35,990 bases of DNA from Candidatus Muproteobacteria bacterium RBG_16_65_34 (GTDB taxonomy: Bacteria > Pseudomonadota > Gammaproteobacteria > Acidiferrobacterales > Sulfurifustaceae). Position numbers and translations under genes: made by a program. Shown one piece after another: positions 16,842 to 25,104 of the stretch (positions are counted from its first letter, which is position 1; every line of letters starts with the position of its first letter). The notes under the pieces are model-generated. The model had not been told where the DNA came from. It made no database searches and saw only the letters and a list, made by a program, of their open reading frames with translations. Where the stretch lies: assembly GCA_001785115.1 (NCBI GenBank), contig MFSU01000049.1, positions 812 to 36,801 on the forward strand, written 5' to 3'.

Positions 16842-17002
16842 TATAGGGAACCTCTAAAAACGCATTTGCATAAGATTATTTGCCGCAAAGACGCAGAGGA
16901 CGCAGAGAAAATCTCCTGGTTTTTCAGCGGGAAAATGCCTTTGCGTTCTTTGCACCTCTGCGGCGAGATATCTTGGTGTTGAATTTCTAGAGGTACCCTA
17001 TA
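16842..17002. mobile_element. 161-bp MITE-like element with terminal inverted repeats
   Basis: The left end TATAGGGAACCTCTAAAAA (16842-16860) is mirrored by the right end, whose reverse complement starts TATAGGGTACCTCTAGAAA (down from 17002): 17 of 19 positions match. Inside are further inverted CGCAGAGG/CCTCTGCG sections related to the shorter intergenic repeats at 2240 and 9613. It has no coding capacity. A small non-autonomous element moved by a transposase elsewhere is the natural reading. It makes up half of the 303-base gap between the fructosamine kinase and the small exported protein; the rest of that gap shows nothing recognisable. Confidence 0.7.
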
Positions 17003-17088
17003 TCTAAAGACTCCCGACCTCGTTGTTTCCCACAATCAATCTGTCCCGGTTTTCGCCCGGACAAGCGAGCGGCAAGATCGGCAAACGC

Positions 17089-17337
17089 CTACTTGATCTT
17101 CAGAATATCGGTCGCCCTGCTGAGGGTATCCAGAGCTTCCTCGTGGCGGCCCAGTTGGTGCAGGAGCTCGCCTTCGGAACGAAACTTCTTGACCTCCGCG
17201 AGCCGTTCCGCGCTGAGCGCCGGGTCGGCCGCCAGCGCCTTGTCGATCTTCGCCATTTCATCGCCACAGTGAAAGGCAAAAGCATTGCCCGCCGCCAGCA
17301 ACAAACCGAGGCCCACGACGGACGTCTTGATTCTCAT
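17089..17337 (-). CDS. Small exported protein of unknown function
   Basis: 82 residues. Residues 1-20 are a signal peptide (SVVGLGLLLAAGNAFA), and the mature protein starts FHCGDEMAKIDKAL. It is helical and charged, with one cysteine; the C-terminal half (GRHEEALDTLSRATDILK) looks like a single TPR-type helical hairpin. A longer frame opens at 17403, but ATG 17337 is preferred because of the signal peptide and the AGGAGGT nine bases upstream, the best ribosome site in the window. It lies downstream of katA on the same strand, separated by 210 bases and a hairpin, so it probably has its own promoter. No function is assigned. Confidence 0.8.
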   Translation of the reverse strand: MRIKTSVVGLGLLLAAGNAFAFHCGDEMAKIDKALAADPALSAERLAEVKKFRSEGELLHQLGRHEEALDTLSRATDILKIK

Positions 17338-17511
17338 GTTGACGACCTCCTGTGCAGTTGTAGTGGATTCGGATGCCACACTAAGGTAAACAGCGCAGAA
17401 CATCGATTTATTCCCGCCATCCCTCGGGGTGCTGTCACGCGACGGGGGCTACCCCATAGCGGTGGCGCCTGCGGCGGGAGGGACGTGGCGCCCCCTCATG
17501 GCCGCGGCATC

Positions 17512-17539
17512 CCGGGCGCGGGTGTCGGCCCGCGCCCGG
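17512..17539 (-). terminator. GC-rich hairpin downstream of katA
   Basis: CCGGGCGCGGG and CCCGCGCCCGG form an 11-bp perfect stem with a 6-base loop, starting 9 bases after the katA stop. There is no T-tract on the katA side, so it would be an atypical terminator or a 3'-end-stabilising structure. Confidence 0.5.
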
Positions 17540-17547
17540 TTTCCACC

Positions 17548-19011
17548 TCAGGCCGCTTTCACACGGTTGATATCGATTCCCAAGCCCCGCGCCACGCCTT
17601 CACCGTACGCCGGGTCCGCCTGGTAGAAGTGGTGGATCTGACGCACCTGAATCTCGCGCGGAACCGGTTTCAGTGCGTCCACAAGGTTTCCGATCAACTG
17701 GGCTTTCTGGTCGGCGTTCATCAACCGGTACAGGTTGCCCGCCTGCGTGTAGTCATCGTTGCCCGCGCGGTGATCGTAGCGGTCGGCGTCGCCGCTGATC
17801 TTGAGCGGCGGCTCCTTGTAGCGCGCGTCTTCCACCGGCCCGCCGAAGCTGTTGGGCTGGTAGTTGGGCGCGCGCCCGAAGTTGCCGTCGAAACGGGTTT
17901 GACCGTCGCGGTGATAGTGATGCACCGGGCAGCGCGGTTTGTTCACCGGCAACGCCGCGTAGTTGACGCCGATGCGGTAGCGGTGCGCGTCCGGGTAGGA
18001 CAACAGCCGCGCCTGGAGCATCTTGTCCGGCGAGGCGCCCATGCCGGGCGGCAGGTTGCCCGGCTCGAACGCCGCCTGCTCGACTTCCGCGAAATAGTTC
18101 TCCGGGTTGCGGTTGAGCTCCATCACGCCCACCTCGATCAGGGGGTAGTCCTTGTGCGGCCACACCTTGGTGAGGTCGAAGGGATTGATGGCATAGGTTT
18201 CGGCGTCCTTCTCCGGCATGATCTGCACCATCGCGCGCCATTTAGGGAACTCGCCCTTTTCGATGGCGGTGAACAGATCACGGCGGTGGTGGTCGAGGTC
18301 CTCTCCGGCGATCCGGGTCGCTTCATCCGAGGTCAGGCACTTGATGCCCTGCATGGTCTTGAAGTGCCACTTCACCCAGTAGCGTTCGCCGGCCTCGTTC
18401 CACAGACTGTAAGTGTGACTGGAGTAGCCGTTCATGTGGCGCAGCGTGGCGGGAATGCCGCGATCGGAAAACAGTGTCGTTACCTGATGCAGCGATTCCG
18501 GCGACAGGCTCCAGAAGTCCCACTGCATGGTGTTGTCGCGCATCCCGGTGCGCGGGTCGCGTTTCTGCGAATGGATAAAGTCGGAAAACTTCAGCGGGTC
18601 GCGCACGAAGAACACCGGCGTGTTGTTGCCCACCATGTCCCAGTTGCCTTCCTCGGTGTAGAACTTGACGGCGAAGCCGCGCGGATCGCGCGCCGTGTCA
18701 GCGGAGCCGAGCTCGCCCGCCACCGTCGAGAAGCGCACAAAGATTTCACAGGTTTTGCCGACCTTGGAAAAGATCTTCGCGCGGGTGTAACGCGAGATGT
18801 CGCCGGTCACCTTGAAGGTGCCGTAGGCGCCCGCGCCCTTGGCGTGCACCACCCGCTCCGGCACGCGCTCGCGGTTGAAGTGCGCCATCTTTTCCATCAG
18901 CTGGTAGTCCTGCATCAGCACCGGGCCGCGCGGGCCGGCGGTGAGGCTGTTCTGGTTGTCGCCCACCGGTACCCCGGCGGCGGTGGTCATGCGGTTGCGT
19001 TTGTCGGTCAT
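17548..19011 (-). CDS. katA: Monofunctional haem catalase (small-subunit, KatA type)
   Basis: 487 residues. The distal catalytic histidine is H56 ([15 protein letters not shown]), the asparagine lies in [14 protein letters not shown] (about 129), and the proximal haem tyrosine is in [14 protein letters not shown]. Length fits small-subunit clade 3 catalases. The enzyme dismutates hydrogen peroxide to water and oxygen. The frame extends to 19101, but ATG 19011 gives the usual [20 protein letters not shown] start and has AGGAG about nine bases upstream. It is divergent from the second oxyR, with an OxyR-like operator in between, so peroxide induction is expected. Confidence 0.96.
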   Translation of the reverse strand: MTDKRNRMTTAAGVPVGDNQNSLTAGPRGPVLMQDYQLMEKMAHFNRERVPERVVHAKGAGAYGTFKVTGDISRYTRAKIFSKVGKTCEIFVRFSTVAGELGSADTARDPRGFAVKFYTEEGNWDMVGNNTPVFFVRDPLKFSDFIHSQKRDPRTGMRDNTMQWDFWSLSPESLHQVTTLFSDRGIPATLRHMNGYSSHTYSLWNEAGERYWVKWHFKTMQGIKCLTSDEATRIAGEDLDHHRRDLFTAIEKGEFPKWRAMVQIMPEKDAETYAINPFDLTKVWPHKDYPLIEVGVMELNRNPENYFAEVEQAAFEPGNLPPGMGASPDKMLQARLLSYPDAHRYRIGVNYAALPVNKPRCPVHHYHRDGQTRFDGNFGRAPNYQPNSFGGPVEDARYKEPPLKISGDADRYDHRAGNDDYTQAGNLYRLMNADQKAQLIGNLVDALKPVPREIQVRQIHHFYQADPAYGEGVARGLGIDINRVKAA

Positions 19012-19070
19012 GTCCTTGCTCCTGGATAAGTCTGGTTTTGGGAGAACCGTCGTTCCGACAGTTCGTGAGC

Positions 19071-19102
19071 GGATTCTGGTCTCCGTCCATGTATTGTTCA
19101 AA
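19071..19102 (-). promoter_or_regulatory. Candidate sigma-70 promoter of katA
   Basis: On the minus strand, TTGAAC (19102-19097) and CAGAAT are separated by 17 bases. Each hexamer matches the consensus at four of six positions. The candidate OxyR operator begins at 19106, three bases upstream of this -35, the arrangement expected for OxyR activation. Confidence 0.4.
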
Positions 19103-19105
19103 TTG

Positions 19106-19142
19106 ATTGTTTGAATCTATAGAATCTATGAAATAGATATCT
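19106..19142. promoter_or_regulatory. Candidate OxyR operator between katA and oxyR
   Basis: ATTG (19106), CTAT (19117), ATGA (19128) and ATCT (19139) have exact 7-base spacings. Eleven of 16 defined positions match the OxyR consensus, weaker than the site at 3343. The block is AT-rich in a GC-rich genome and lies next to a candidate katA -35. It also reaches the ribosome site of the second oxyR (AAGGAG at 19143), so it could autoregulate oxyR. Confidence 0.5.
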
Positions 19143-19154
19143 AAGGAGATCACC

Positions 19155-20093
19155 ATGACCTTGCAGGAATTGCGCTATCTGGTGGCCGTGGCCGAGGAGG
19201 GGCAGGTGGCGCGCGCCGCCGGGCGCTGCCACGTCGGCCAGCCGACGCTGAGCACCCAGCTCAAGAAGCTCGAGGACACCCTCGGCGTGCAGCTCTTCGA
19301 GCGCGGCCCGCGCGGGCTCACGCCGACCGCCGCCGGCGCACCGATCATCGCCCAGGCGCGCGTCGTGCTCGAGGAAACCGAGAAGCTGCGCGCGCTTGCG
19401 CGCGCCACGCAGGACCCGATGGCGGGACCGTTGCGGCTCGGGGCGATCCCGACGCTCGGGCCGTATCTCCTGCCGCATCTGCTGCCGGTGATCCGCAAGC
19501 GTTATCCGCACCTGCGGTTGCTGCTGAGCGAGCTCCTTACCGCGCAGTTGGTCGCGGCCGTGCAGGCGCACACGCTCGACTGCGCGCTGCTCGCGCTGCC
19601 GGTGGCGCACGAGGGGCTCGAGGTGGTGGAGTTGTTTCGCGAGCCGTTCGAGGTGGCGCTACCGGCCGGCCATCCGCTCGCGCGGAAAAAGCACGTGCAG
19701 CCCGGGGACCTGGCGCACGAGTGCCTGCTGCTGCTCGAAGAGGGCCACTGCCTGCGCGACCAGGCGCTCGATGTCTGCGGGGTGGCGAAGAGTGAGTCGC
19801 GCGAGGAGGTGCAGGCGACAAGCCTCGAGACGCTGCGCCAGATGGTCGCCGCCGGCATCGGCTGCACGCTACTGCCGCAGCTCGCCACCCAGGGCGGCGC
19901 GCGCCCCGACAAACGCCTCATCGAGCTGCGGCCGTTCGCACGCCCGACACCGACGCGGCTGATCGGCCTGCTGTGGCGCGCCCGCGGCGCGCGCGCTGAA
20001 GCGGCCCGGCAGCTCGGCGACCTGATCCGCGCGCACTTGCCGACGGGCGTGCTCGCCACGCGGTCGGTCGGGAGCCGCCCGCACACATCCTGA
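19155..20093 (+). CDS. oxyR: LysR-family peroxide sensor OxyR (second paralogue, paired with katA)
   Basis: 312 residues, a LysR-type regulator with the winged helix-turn-helix at 1-60 (HVGQPTLSTQLKKLEDTLGVQLFER). The redox cysteines are C199 and C208 in GHCLRDQALDVC; the third cysteine of the first paralogue is not present here. AAGGAG lies seven bases upstream of the ATG. Divergence from katA with a shared operator is the classic arrangement, so this copy is probably the main peroxide regulator. It starts with MTLQELRYLVAVAEE, close to MTLTELRYIVAVARE of the other copy; the two are clear paralogues. Confidence 0.93.
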   Translation: MTLQELRYLVAVAEEGQVARAAGRCHVGQPTLSTQLKKLEDTLGVQLFERGPRGLTPTAAGAPIIAQARVVLEETEKLRALARATQDPMAGPLRLGAIPTLGPYLLPHLLPVIRKRYPHLRLLLSELLTAQLVAAVQAHTLDCALLALPVAHEGLEVVELFREPFEVALPAGHPLARKKHVQPGDLAHECLLLLEEGHCLRDQALDVCGVAKSESREEVQATSLETLRQMVAAGIGCTLLPQLATQGGARPDKRLIELRPFARPTPTRLIGLLWRARGARAEAARQLGDLIRAHLPTGVLATRSVGSRPHTS

Positions 20094-20279
20094 TCGGCGG
20101 CGTCGTCGGGTTGCCTCGCGAGATTCCGCCGTATATTTAGCAGCGGGCGGGGCCGGTCTTCGCTCGACGACCTTGGGTTCGACCCGATTTAGCCTTAAGG
20201 TAGCGCCATTGGACTCGGCCCCCTTTGGTTCCCGGCGGCGCAGAGTAAAATCAACTTTTGATTAGCGTGGTGATCGCGA

Positions 20280-21191
20280 ATGAGCATTCAATGGTTTCCC
20301 GGTCACATGACCTCGGCGCGCAAGGAAGCGGCCAAGACCATGGAATGGATCGATGTCATCATCGAAGTGCTGGATGCGCGCCTGCCGGAAGCGAGCTGCA
20401 ACCCGATGATCGCGGAACTGCGCCTGCACCGTAGCCGCCCTTGCCTGAAAATCCTCAACAAGGCCGATCTCGCCGATCCCGCCGTCACCCAGGCCTGGCT
20501 CAACTTCTACAACAAGCAAAAGGGTGTCAAGGCGGTGGCGCTGTCCTGCAAGAAACCGGGCGATGCCGCCAAGGTGCCCGACCTGTGCCAGGCGCTCGCC
20601 CCGCATCGCGACAGCACCCTGAAGCCGCTGCGCATGATGATCATGGGCATCCCCAACGTCGGCAAGTCCACGCTGATGAATGCACTGCTCAAACGCCGAG
20701 TGGCCGCAGTGGGCGACGAACCGGCGGTGACCAAATCCCAGCAGCGCCACGACCTGAACGAACGCATGACGCTCACCGACACGCCCGGCCTGATGTGGCC
20801 GACAATCGCATACGCCTCCGACGGCCTCATGCTCGCCGCGAGTCATGCCATCGGCCGCAATGCCGTGATCGACGAAGAAGTCGCCGCCTTTCTCGCCGCG
20901 ATTCTGCTCGCGCGCTATCCCGCCTCGCTCACCGCGCGCTACGGTTTTGCCGTGGAAGGGCTGGATAGCGGGGGCGTCGTCGCAGCCGTTGCAAAAAAGC
21001 GCGGCTGCATCTTGAAGGGCAGGCGCGGCGCACCGGACCTGGAGAAAGCGGCCATGATACTGCTGACGGATTACCGCAGCGGCGCCCTAGGCCGCATCAG
21101 TTTGGAGACACCCGAAACGCGCAGCACCATGCTCAGTGAGCCGGCGCCGGCAAAAGATGAGGACCCACGGCATGAACAGGAATTACGCTAG
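20280..21191 (+). CDS. ylqF: Circularly permuted GTPase, YlqF/RbgA family (ribosome biogenesis)
   Basis: 303 residues. The G motifs occur in permuted order: G4 (LNKADL, about 59-64) comes before the P-loop G1 (GIPNVGKST, about 124-132) and G3 (DTPGLMWP). The N-terminus IQWFPGHMTSARKEA is diagnostic of the family. In Bacillus, RbgA assists late 50S subunit assembly. The C-terminal domain is present, and the last 20 or so residues (PAPAKDEDPRHEQELR) are a charged tail. It appears to be a single-gene unit; a TAAAAT about 30 bases upstream could be a -10 region. Confidence 0.93.
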   Translation: MSIQWFPGHMTSARKEAAKTMEWIDVIIEVLDARLPEASCNPMIAELRLHRSRPCLKILNKADLADPAVTQAWLNFYNKQKGVKAVALSCKKPGDAAKVPDLCQALAPHRDSTLKPLRMMIMGIPNVGKSTLMNALLKRRVAAVGDEPAVTKSQQRHDLNERMTLTDTPGLMWPTIAYASDGLMLAASHAIGRNAVIDEEVAAFLAAILLARYPASLTARYGFAVEGLDSGGVVAAVAKKRGCILKGRRGAPDLEKAAMILLTDYRSGALGRISLETPETRSTMLSEPAPAKDEDPRHEQELR

Positions 21192-21225
21192 CCGCTAACG
21201 CAGGCCCGATTGTTTCTGTTCAGAG

Positions 21226-21256
21226 CGTAATTCGAATCTGGCCCCAAGACCCCGCC
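21226..21256. repeat. TAATTCGAATCTGGCCCC-type border sequence
   Basis: TAATTCGAATCTGGCCCC just after ylqF resembles the GACTCTGACCCC sequence at 34456-34467. In my recollection, such (A/G)CTCTGACCCC-like ends often flank REP-associated (IS200-like) transposase genes in proteobacteria. No transposase is present here, so this would be a remnant or junction scar at the edge of the low-GC island. It is followed by two AAGACCCCGCC-type copies. Confidence 0.35.
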
Positions 21257-21269
21257 AAGACCCCGATCG

Positions 21270-22556
21270 TTATCGTTGAACCTCGTTCGATTTCCGAGCA
21301 ACGCCGGCTGGAGTATACGTCTGTTTTGGCTTGACTACTGTAAGTATTACTGTCATTGAGTGTATCCCTGGCCCACTGTATCGAGCAAACTGCGGCTTAC
21401 AGACCATTGGCTTAATCTCAGCCGAATCTATGTGGAGTGTGTGCAACACTCCGTACGCATACTTGCTCCATTCAACTCCCGCTTTCGCAATGGGATATTT
21501 CTGTTTTTCAGTTGTACTTCCGTAATAGGTTCGTCCCGCCGGATAAACTCCATAATAAGTTCGTCCTGCCGGAAAAACTTGTGCCTCGACACCATGTGAA
21601 GCCGTTTCGTTCGTGTCCAACTGTAACCCTAGAATTCCACCGGGCTCACAAAAGTTCCCAAGCATGTTTACGCTGGACACACGCACACCGACCTCACCGG
21701 TGCCCTGCCTGTCGCATTTCAATGACCACGTCTTATCCACCTCAAGTAGGCAACGCTGCGCTAGAAGCGTCTCCCCCGTTTCGACTGCACCCCGAAACCA
21801 CGATCGTTCGAGTTCCGCCTGTTCCAGCATTACCGTGTCCAGGCCCTTCGCTTTCACTAAGCTCGCAAGCTGTTCATTCAGCACTGGCCCCCCTATCTTC
21901 TCAAGAAGATCGTGCAAGGGGCCGATTCGTCTTTCGCGCATTGCCAATATATGCTTCTTGACCAACGCGGGATCCTTGTAGATGTCACCGTGCCTGTGCA
22001 TCTTTTCCCTGTTCCAACGGTATGTCGTGTAACTAAGCGTTTCCCTGTCAATGAATATCAGGCCCTTGCAGTCTCCTGCCCAGTACTCTCCGGCGCGGTG
22101 GGTCAGGACGGCAATGTATTTCGTCGTTACCTCAATCGATCGTGTTGCACAGTCGATAATCGCCGGATGGCGCAACAATCCCACCTTCAGCGTTTTGGGG
22201 TCGAAAAAACCTACTCCGCCAATGCCCTCGTGCCCCTCCCCGGAATAAAAATTCAAGCCGAACCAAATCTTGTTTTCTGCAACGGCCGTCGGTCCGATAG
22301 TCGTGTCCACTACGTAATCGAATGTTTTGTCTATATCTGTTCGATAGTGCCTGAGTACTGCATTGGTGGTGTTCGGCAAATCTATTGAGTATTTATCGTC
22401 GCCATTCTCTGCACCCGAAATTCCATACCCACCTATCTGAAATGTTTGCCCGTTGACCGTCTCTTCATCAAATGCGCCGTCCTCAGAATAGCCGATAGCA
22501 GCGCCCGAAAAAATGCTAAACCCGACAAGCGCCTTCGCTAAGAGTCTGCCCAACAT
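21270..22556 (-). CDS. Exported protein of unknown function, second gene of a two-gene unit
   Basis: 428 residues with a signal-peptide-like N-terminus (residues 5-22, LLAKALVGFSIFSGAAIG). The first half has strand-rich segments ending in phrases such as AENKIWFGLNFYSG, KYIAVLTHRAGEYWAG and KGLIFIDRETL, reminiscent of a beta-propeller. The middle (200-280) is charged and helical. Cysteines are scattered through the mature part. A 10-residue direct duplication (PAGRTYYGVY, PAGRTYYGST) occurs near residue 340. I recognise no family. Base composition is clearly lower in G+C than in neighbouring core genes, suggesting transfer. It follows the preceding gene (22560-23993) with a 3-base gap, so they are almost certainly co-expressed. 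Confidence 0.75.
   Translation of the reverse strand: MLGRLLAKALVGFSIFSGAAIGYSEDGAFDEETVNGQTFQIGGYGISGAENGDDKYSIDLPNTTNAVLRHYRTDIDKTFDYVVDTTIGPTAVAENKIWFGLNFYSGEGHEGIGGVGFFDPKTLKVGLLRHPAIIDCATRSIEVTTKYIAVLTHRAGEYWAGDCKGLIFIDRETLSYTTYRWNREKMHRHGDIYKDPALVKKHILAMRERRIGPLHDLLEKIGGPVLNEQLASLVKAKGLDTVMLEQAELERSWFRGAVETGETLLAQRCLLEVDKTWSLKCDRQGTGEVGVRVSSVNMLGNFCEPGGILGLQLDTNETASHGVEAQVFPAGRTYYGVYPAGRTYYGSTTEKQKYPIAKAGVEWSKYAYGVLHTLHIDSAEIKPMVCKPQFARYSGPGIHSMTVILTVVKPKQTYTPAGVARKSNEVQR
21520..21579. repeat. Two 30-bp tandem units inside the 428-aa protein gene
   Basis: Units 21520-21549 and 21550-21579 differ at only four or five positions and keep the reading frame, producing the 10-residue duplication PAGRTYYG(V/S). 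Recent in-frame slippage is the simplest explanation. Confidence 0.85.
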
Positions 22557-22559
22557 GGA

Positions 22560-23993
22560 TCACCGATAACCGTGCTGCAAGGGATTCTGACAAGAATCCT
22601 CCTGCAGCTCCAACTTATAAATGGCCCCGTCCACACGACGGCGGTTCTTGATGTTGACGCACAGACGGACGTTTTCGGGATTCTCCGGTTTCACGCGAAT
22701 CGGCCATATTGCTACGGCCCGGCCCTCTTTGTCTTCCACAATCTTGGGTTTCACGAAATCTATGGTGGTCCCTCCGATTCGTTTTGGCGGCGCCCATGCT
22801 CCGAGCTTGTCGTAATGGGTCGCCCACACGCTCACGCGGTTCTTGTGTGATTCGAGCCATACGACCGTACCTGAGCCCGCTCTTGCCGATGTGATCGCAG
22901 GATTGATGCTATGTCCGCCTTCGGTTGGCAGGCTTACTGGAACAGTCCATCCCTTTGGCGCATATTCGCTCAACCATATAGAGTTTCCGTATCCCTTTGG
23001 ACTAACTAACTGTGTCCACGCCGCCGTGACGGTACCAACGTCGTCTACAACGGCTGTAACACCGGAAACGTCTTCGAGCTTCGGGTCATTGATGCTGGCC
23101 ACGTTGCTCCACGAATCGGATGCTTTGTCGTAGCGCGTGGCATAGAGGTGTACACCGCCGACCCATAGCACTGTCACATTTCCGTGCTGGTCTACAACGG
23201 GTATTGGCTCGCCACCAGATCCCTTCTCCCAGAGCGGGCCCGCAGCAATCGGTTCCTGTCCCATCCAGCCTGTCCCGGGAACGTATCTCTGGGCGGTAAT
23301 AACGTAATCCTCATCACCCGCCGTTCTCCAGACCACTACGGCGTGTCCGTTATTGACCGCCGCGGCGGGATGATCGGCGTACCGATCCTGACAATCATTC
23401 TCCGTGGGTATTGGCGAGCCAAGGTGAATGAGCCTGCAACGAAGCCCCCCCTTTTCGAGCCATACGATCAGTCCGTTTCCCGTCTTGTCAATCACCGCAT
23501 CGGCGGTTTCGGGTGCGTACGGGTTTGCGTTCCCGATGCGGTATGGCTTACCCCAATCGTTGCTGGGATCGTATTCGCGCGCCCACAACTCAGAGCCACC
23601 CCGCGACTTTTCTTGATGCCAAACGACCAACGCCTGGCCGGAGTCGCCGGCCGCGACTTTGGGCGAGCTTGCGCGCTCTTCCCCGAAATAGACTTGGGAG
23701 GGGCCGATCCAACCCTGCTCAGGATCGTAGCGGCTGGCAAGAATGTGTTTTAGGGAACGTCCGTTCCTCTTCCAGACCACCAAAACCCGTCCCTTGCCGT
23801 CCATTGTCATGTCCGGTTCAAGCCATGCCGTCGGCGCGACATCGCCGTCTTGAGGGTCTAGATGTCTCGGCGTTTGCCAGTGGTGAGATGATTCCTCGCT
23901 CCAGGATGCCGCGGGCGCCGGCGACGCAATTACAAGAGTTGCACAAACCACTGCCGCGAGTGCCGCAGCGCATCGGTTCGATGCATGGCCCAT
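22560..23993 (-). CDS. Exported beta-propeller-like repeat protein of unknown function
   Basis: 477 residues. Residues 1-29 are a signal peptide (ALAAVVCATLVIASPAPAAS). The mature part contains about eight copies of a 45-60 residue unit, each with a hydrophobic VVW-type strand: RVLVVWKRN, QALVVWHQE, GLIVWLEKG, AVVVWRTAG, VTVLWVGG, VTAAWTQL, GTVVWLESH, AVAIWPIR. Most are followed by a tyrosine-containing strand such as ASRYDPEQGWIGP or ATRYDKASDSW, as in multi-bladed propellers. The open frame continues much further upstream, but that part overlaps the lipoprotein gene antisense-free in another frame and is spurious. ATG 23993 gives the signal peptide; ATG 24017 is an alternative. No ribosome site is obvious. 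It is probably secreted or surface exposed; substrate and partners are unknown. Confidence 0.75.
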   Translation of the reverse strand: MGHASNRCAAALAAVVCATLVIASPAPAASWSEESSHHWQTPRHLDPQDGDVAPTAWLEPDMTMDGKGRVLVVWKRNGRSLKHILASRYDPEQGWIGPSQVYFGEERASSPKVAAGDSGQALVVWHQEKSRGGSELWAREYDPSNDWGKPYRIGNANPYAPETADAVIDKTGNGLIVWLEKGGLRCRLIHLGSPIPTENDCQDRYADHPAAAVNNGHAVVVWRTAGDEDYVITAQRYVPGTGWMGQEPIAAGPLWEKGSGGEPIPVVDQHGNVTVLWVGGVHLYATRYDKASDSWSNVASINDPKLEDVSGVTAVVDDVGTVTAAWTQLVSPKGYGNSIWLSEYAPKGWTVPVSLPTEGGHSINPAITSARAGSGTVVWLESHKNRVSVWATHYDKLGAWAPPKRIGGTTIDFVKPKIVEDKEGRAVAIWPIRVKPENPENVRLCVNIKNRRRVDGAIYKLELQEDSCQNPLQHGYR

Positions 23994-24035
23994 GAATTGT
24001 GCATTGGGGTCACCCATTGGTCGCGGCAGTGCGCA

Positions 24036-24061
24036 CCAAGAAATCCTGTTAATCCTGTCTA
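24036..24061. repeat. AACAGGATT-type tandem repeat at the 3' end of a lipoprotein gene
   Basis: On the minus strand, ACAGGATTAACAGGATTTCT immediately follows, and shares bases with, the TAG stop of the LPP20-type gene. A related tract lies at 32388-32417, just after the stop of the aldolase/dehydrogenase gene. Two copies in the same position relative to stop codons suggest a dispersed 3'-end repeat family. Confidence 0.7.
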
Positions 24062-25081
24062 TTTCGGTTTTTCTTCCCGCCCGGTGGCGAAGCCGATTAT
24101 CGTGGCGCGCAGGTCTTTTTTCAGGACCTTGTCCGCTTCGTCCAACGCGCGGCGGCGGGCGACTGCGTGGTCGGTCGCCGAGGACTTGATGCTCCAGCGC
24201 TGGGTGCCGCGCACGCGGGCGCTCGCGGCCTCGACGAGGCGGACCTCGAGGGCGCCGCGCTGCCAGTACCAGCCCTCCTTGAGCCCGAGGTCCTCGAGCG
24301 GGAACGCCGCCTCGAGCACGTACTCCGGGCTCTGGCCGGTCTCGATCAGGAAGCCGGCGCCGGCCAGCGCCCCGCTTACGACCGACTCCAGGCCGCCGGC
24401 GTCGTCCTGCACGATGCGCGGGGCGATGCGCACGCGGCCCAGAAGCTCGGCCAAGTCGGCGCGCAGCTTGTCGCGGCTCCACGGGGCCGCGATCCCCTGG
24501 CCGGTCACGTCGACGACCTTGAGGGATTTCTGGTACGACTGGCGCTCGAGCTGGGCCTCGTAGGCGCGGCTGGCGGCGGCGATCTTGAGGAACAGATCCC
24601 CCGCCGCGCGGGCGCGCTCGAGGTCGCTGCGCGTCGCGGCATCGAGCCGGTCGATCTCCTGGCGCAGGCTCGCGGCGGTCTGAAGCCGCGGGAGCGTCGC
24701 GAGCGCATGCTGCGCGCGCGTCTTCGGGTCCTGCCACAGCTCCGCGATCTGGATGCCCTGGACGATCTGCTCGGCGCGCGTGGCGATGCGCCGGCGCGCC
24801 TGCGTGGCGTACTCGCCCGCGCCGCCTTCCTTGCCCCCGGCCTTGAACGCCTGGACGTCCTCGGTATCGACGACCACCGAGACCTCGAAGATCTTGGCGA
24901 GGTCCGCGCGCGCCCGGTCCTTGGCCTCCTCGAGGCTCGCGGCCTGGCCGCGCCCGATCAGGTATTGCGCGGCCGGGTACTGGCCGCTGGCGCCGTCCAC
25001 CCAGTCGGGCTGGCCGGGGCGGGTGGCGCAGGCGCTGAGCAACAGCAGCGCGATCAAGGCGGTTCGGCGGAAGATGTTCAT
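24059..25081 (-). CDS. LPP20-family lipoprotein, last gene of a lipoprotein operon
   Basis: 340 residues. The lipoprotein signal LIALLLLSAC places the lipidated cysteine at 18. Residues about 25-110 (PDWVDGASGQYPAAQYLIGR, then AKDRARADLAKIFEV) match the LPP20/FlgP-type fold also seen in the gene at 27111-27677. A helical middle region and a further alpha/beta domain (KEGWYWQRGALEVRLVEA) follow, so it is about 150 residues longer than the first LPP20 protein. It is probably anchored to the outer membrane. It lies 23 bases after the COG3014-type gene on the same strand. Function is unknown; a role in envelope or flagellar outer-membrane assembly is only suggested by relatives. Confidence 0.8.
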   Translation of the reverse strand: MNIFRRTALIALLLLSACATRPGQPDWVDGASGQYPAAQYLIGRGQAASLEEAKDRARADLAKIFEVSVVVDTEDVQAFKAGGKEGGAGEYATQARRRIATRAEQIVQGIQIAELWQDPKTRAQHALATLPRLQTAASLRQEIDRLDAATRSDLERARAAGDLFLKIAAASRAYEAQLERQSYQKSLKVVDVTGQGIAAPWSRDKLRADLAELLGRVRIAPRIVQDDAGGLESVVSGALAGAGFLIETGQSPEYVLEAAFPLEDLGLKEGWYWQRGALEVRLVEAASARVRGTQRWSIKSSATDHAVARRRALDEADKVLKKDLRATIIGFATGREEKPK

Positions 25082-25104
25082 GGTCGGTTCCTCGGCACGG
25101 TGAA

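Noticed and set aside
17023-19029. Plus-strand open frame of 668 codons opposite katA
   Set aside because: Shadow of the catalase gene and of the small exported protein; no domain.
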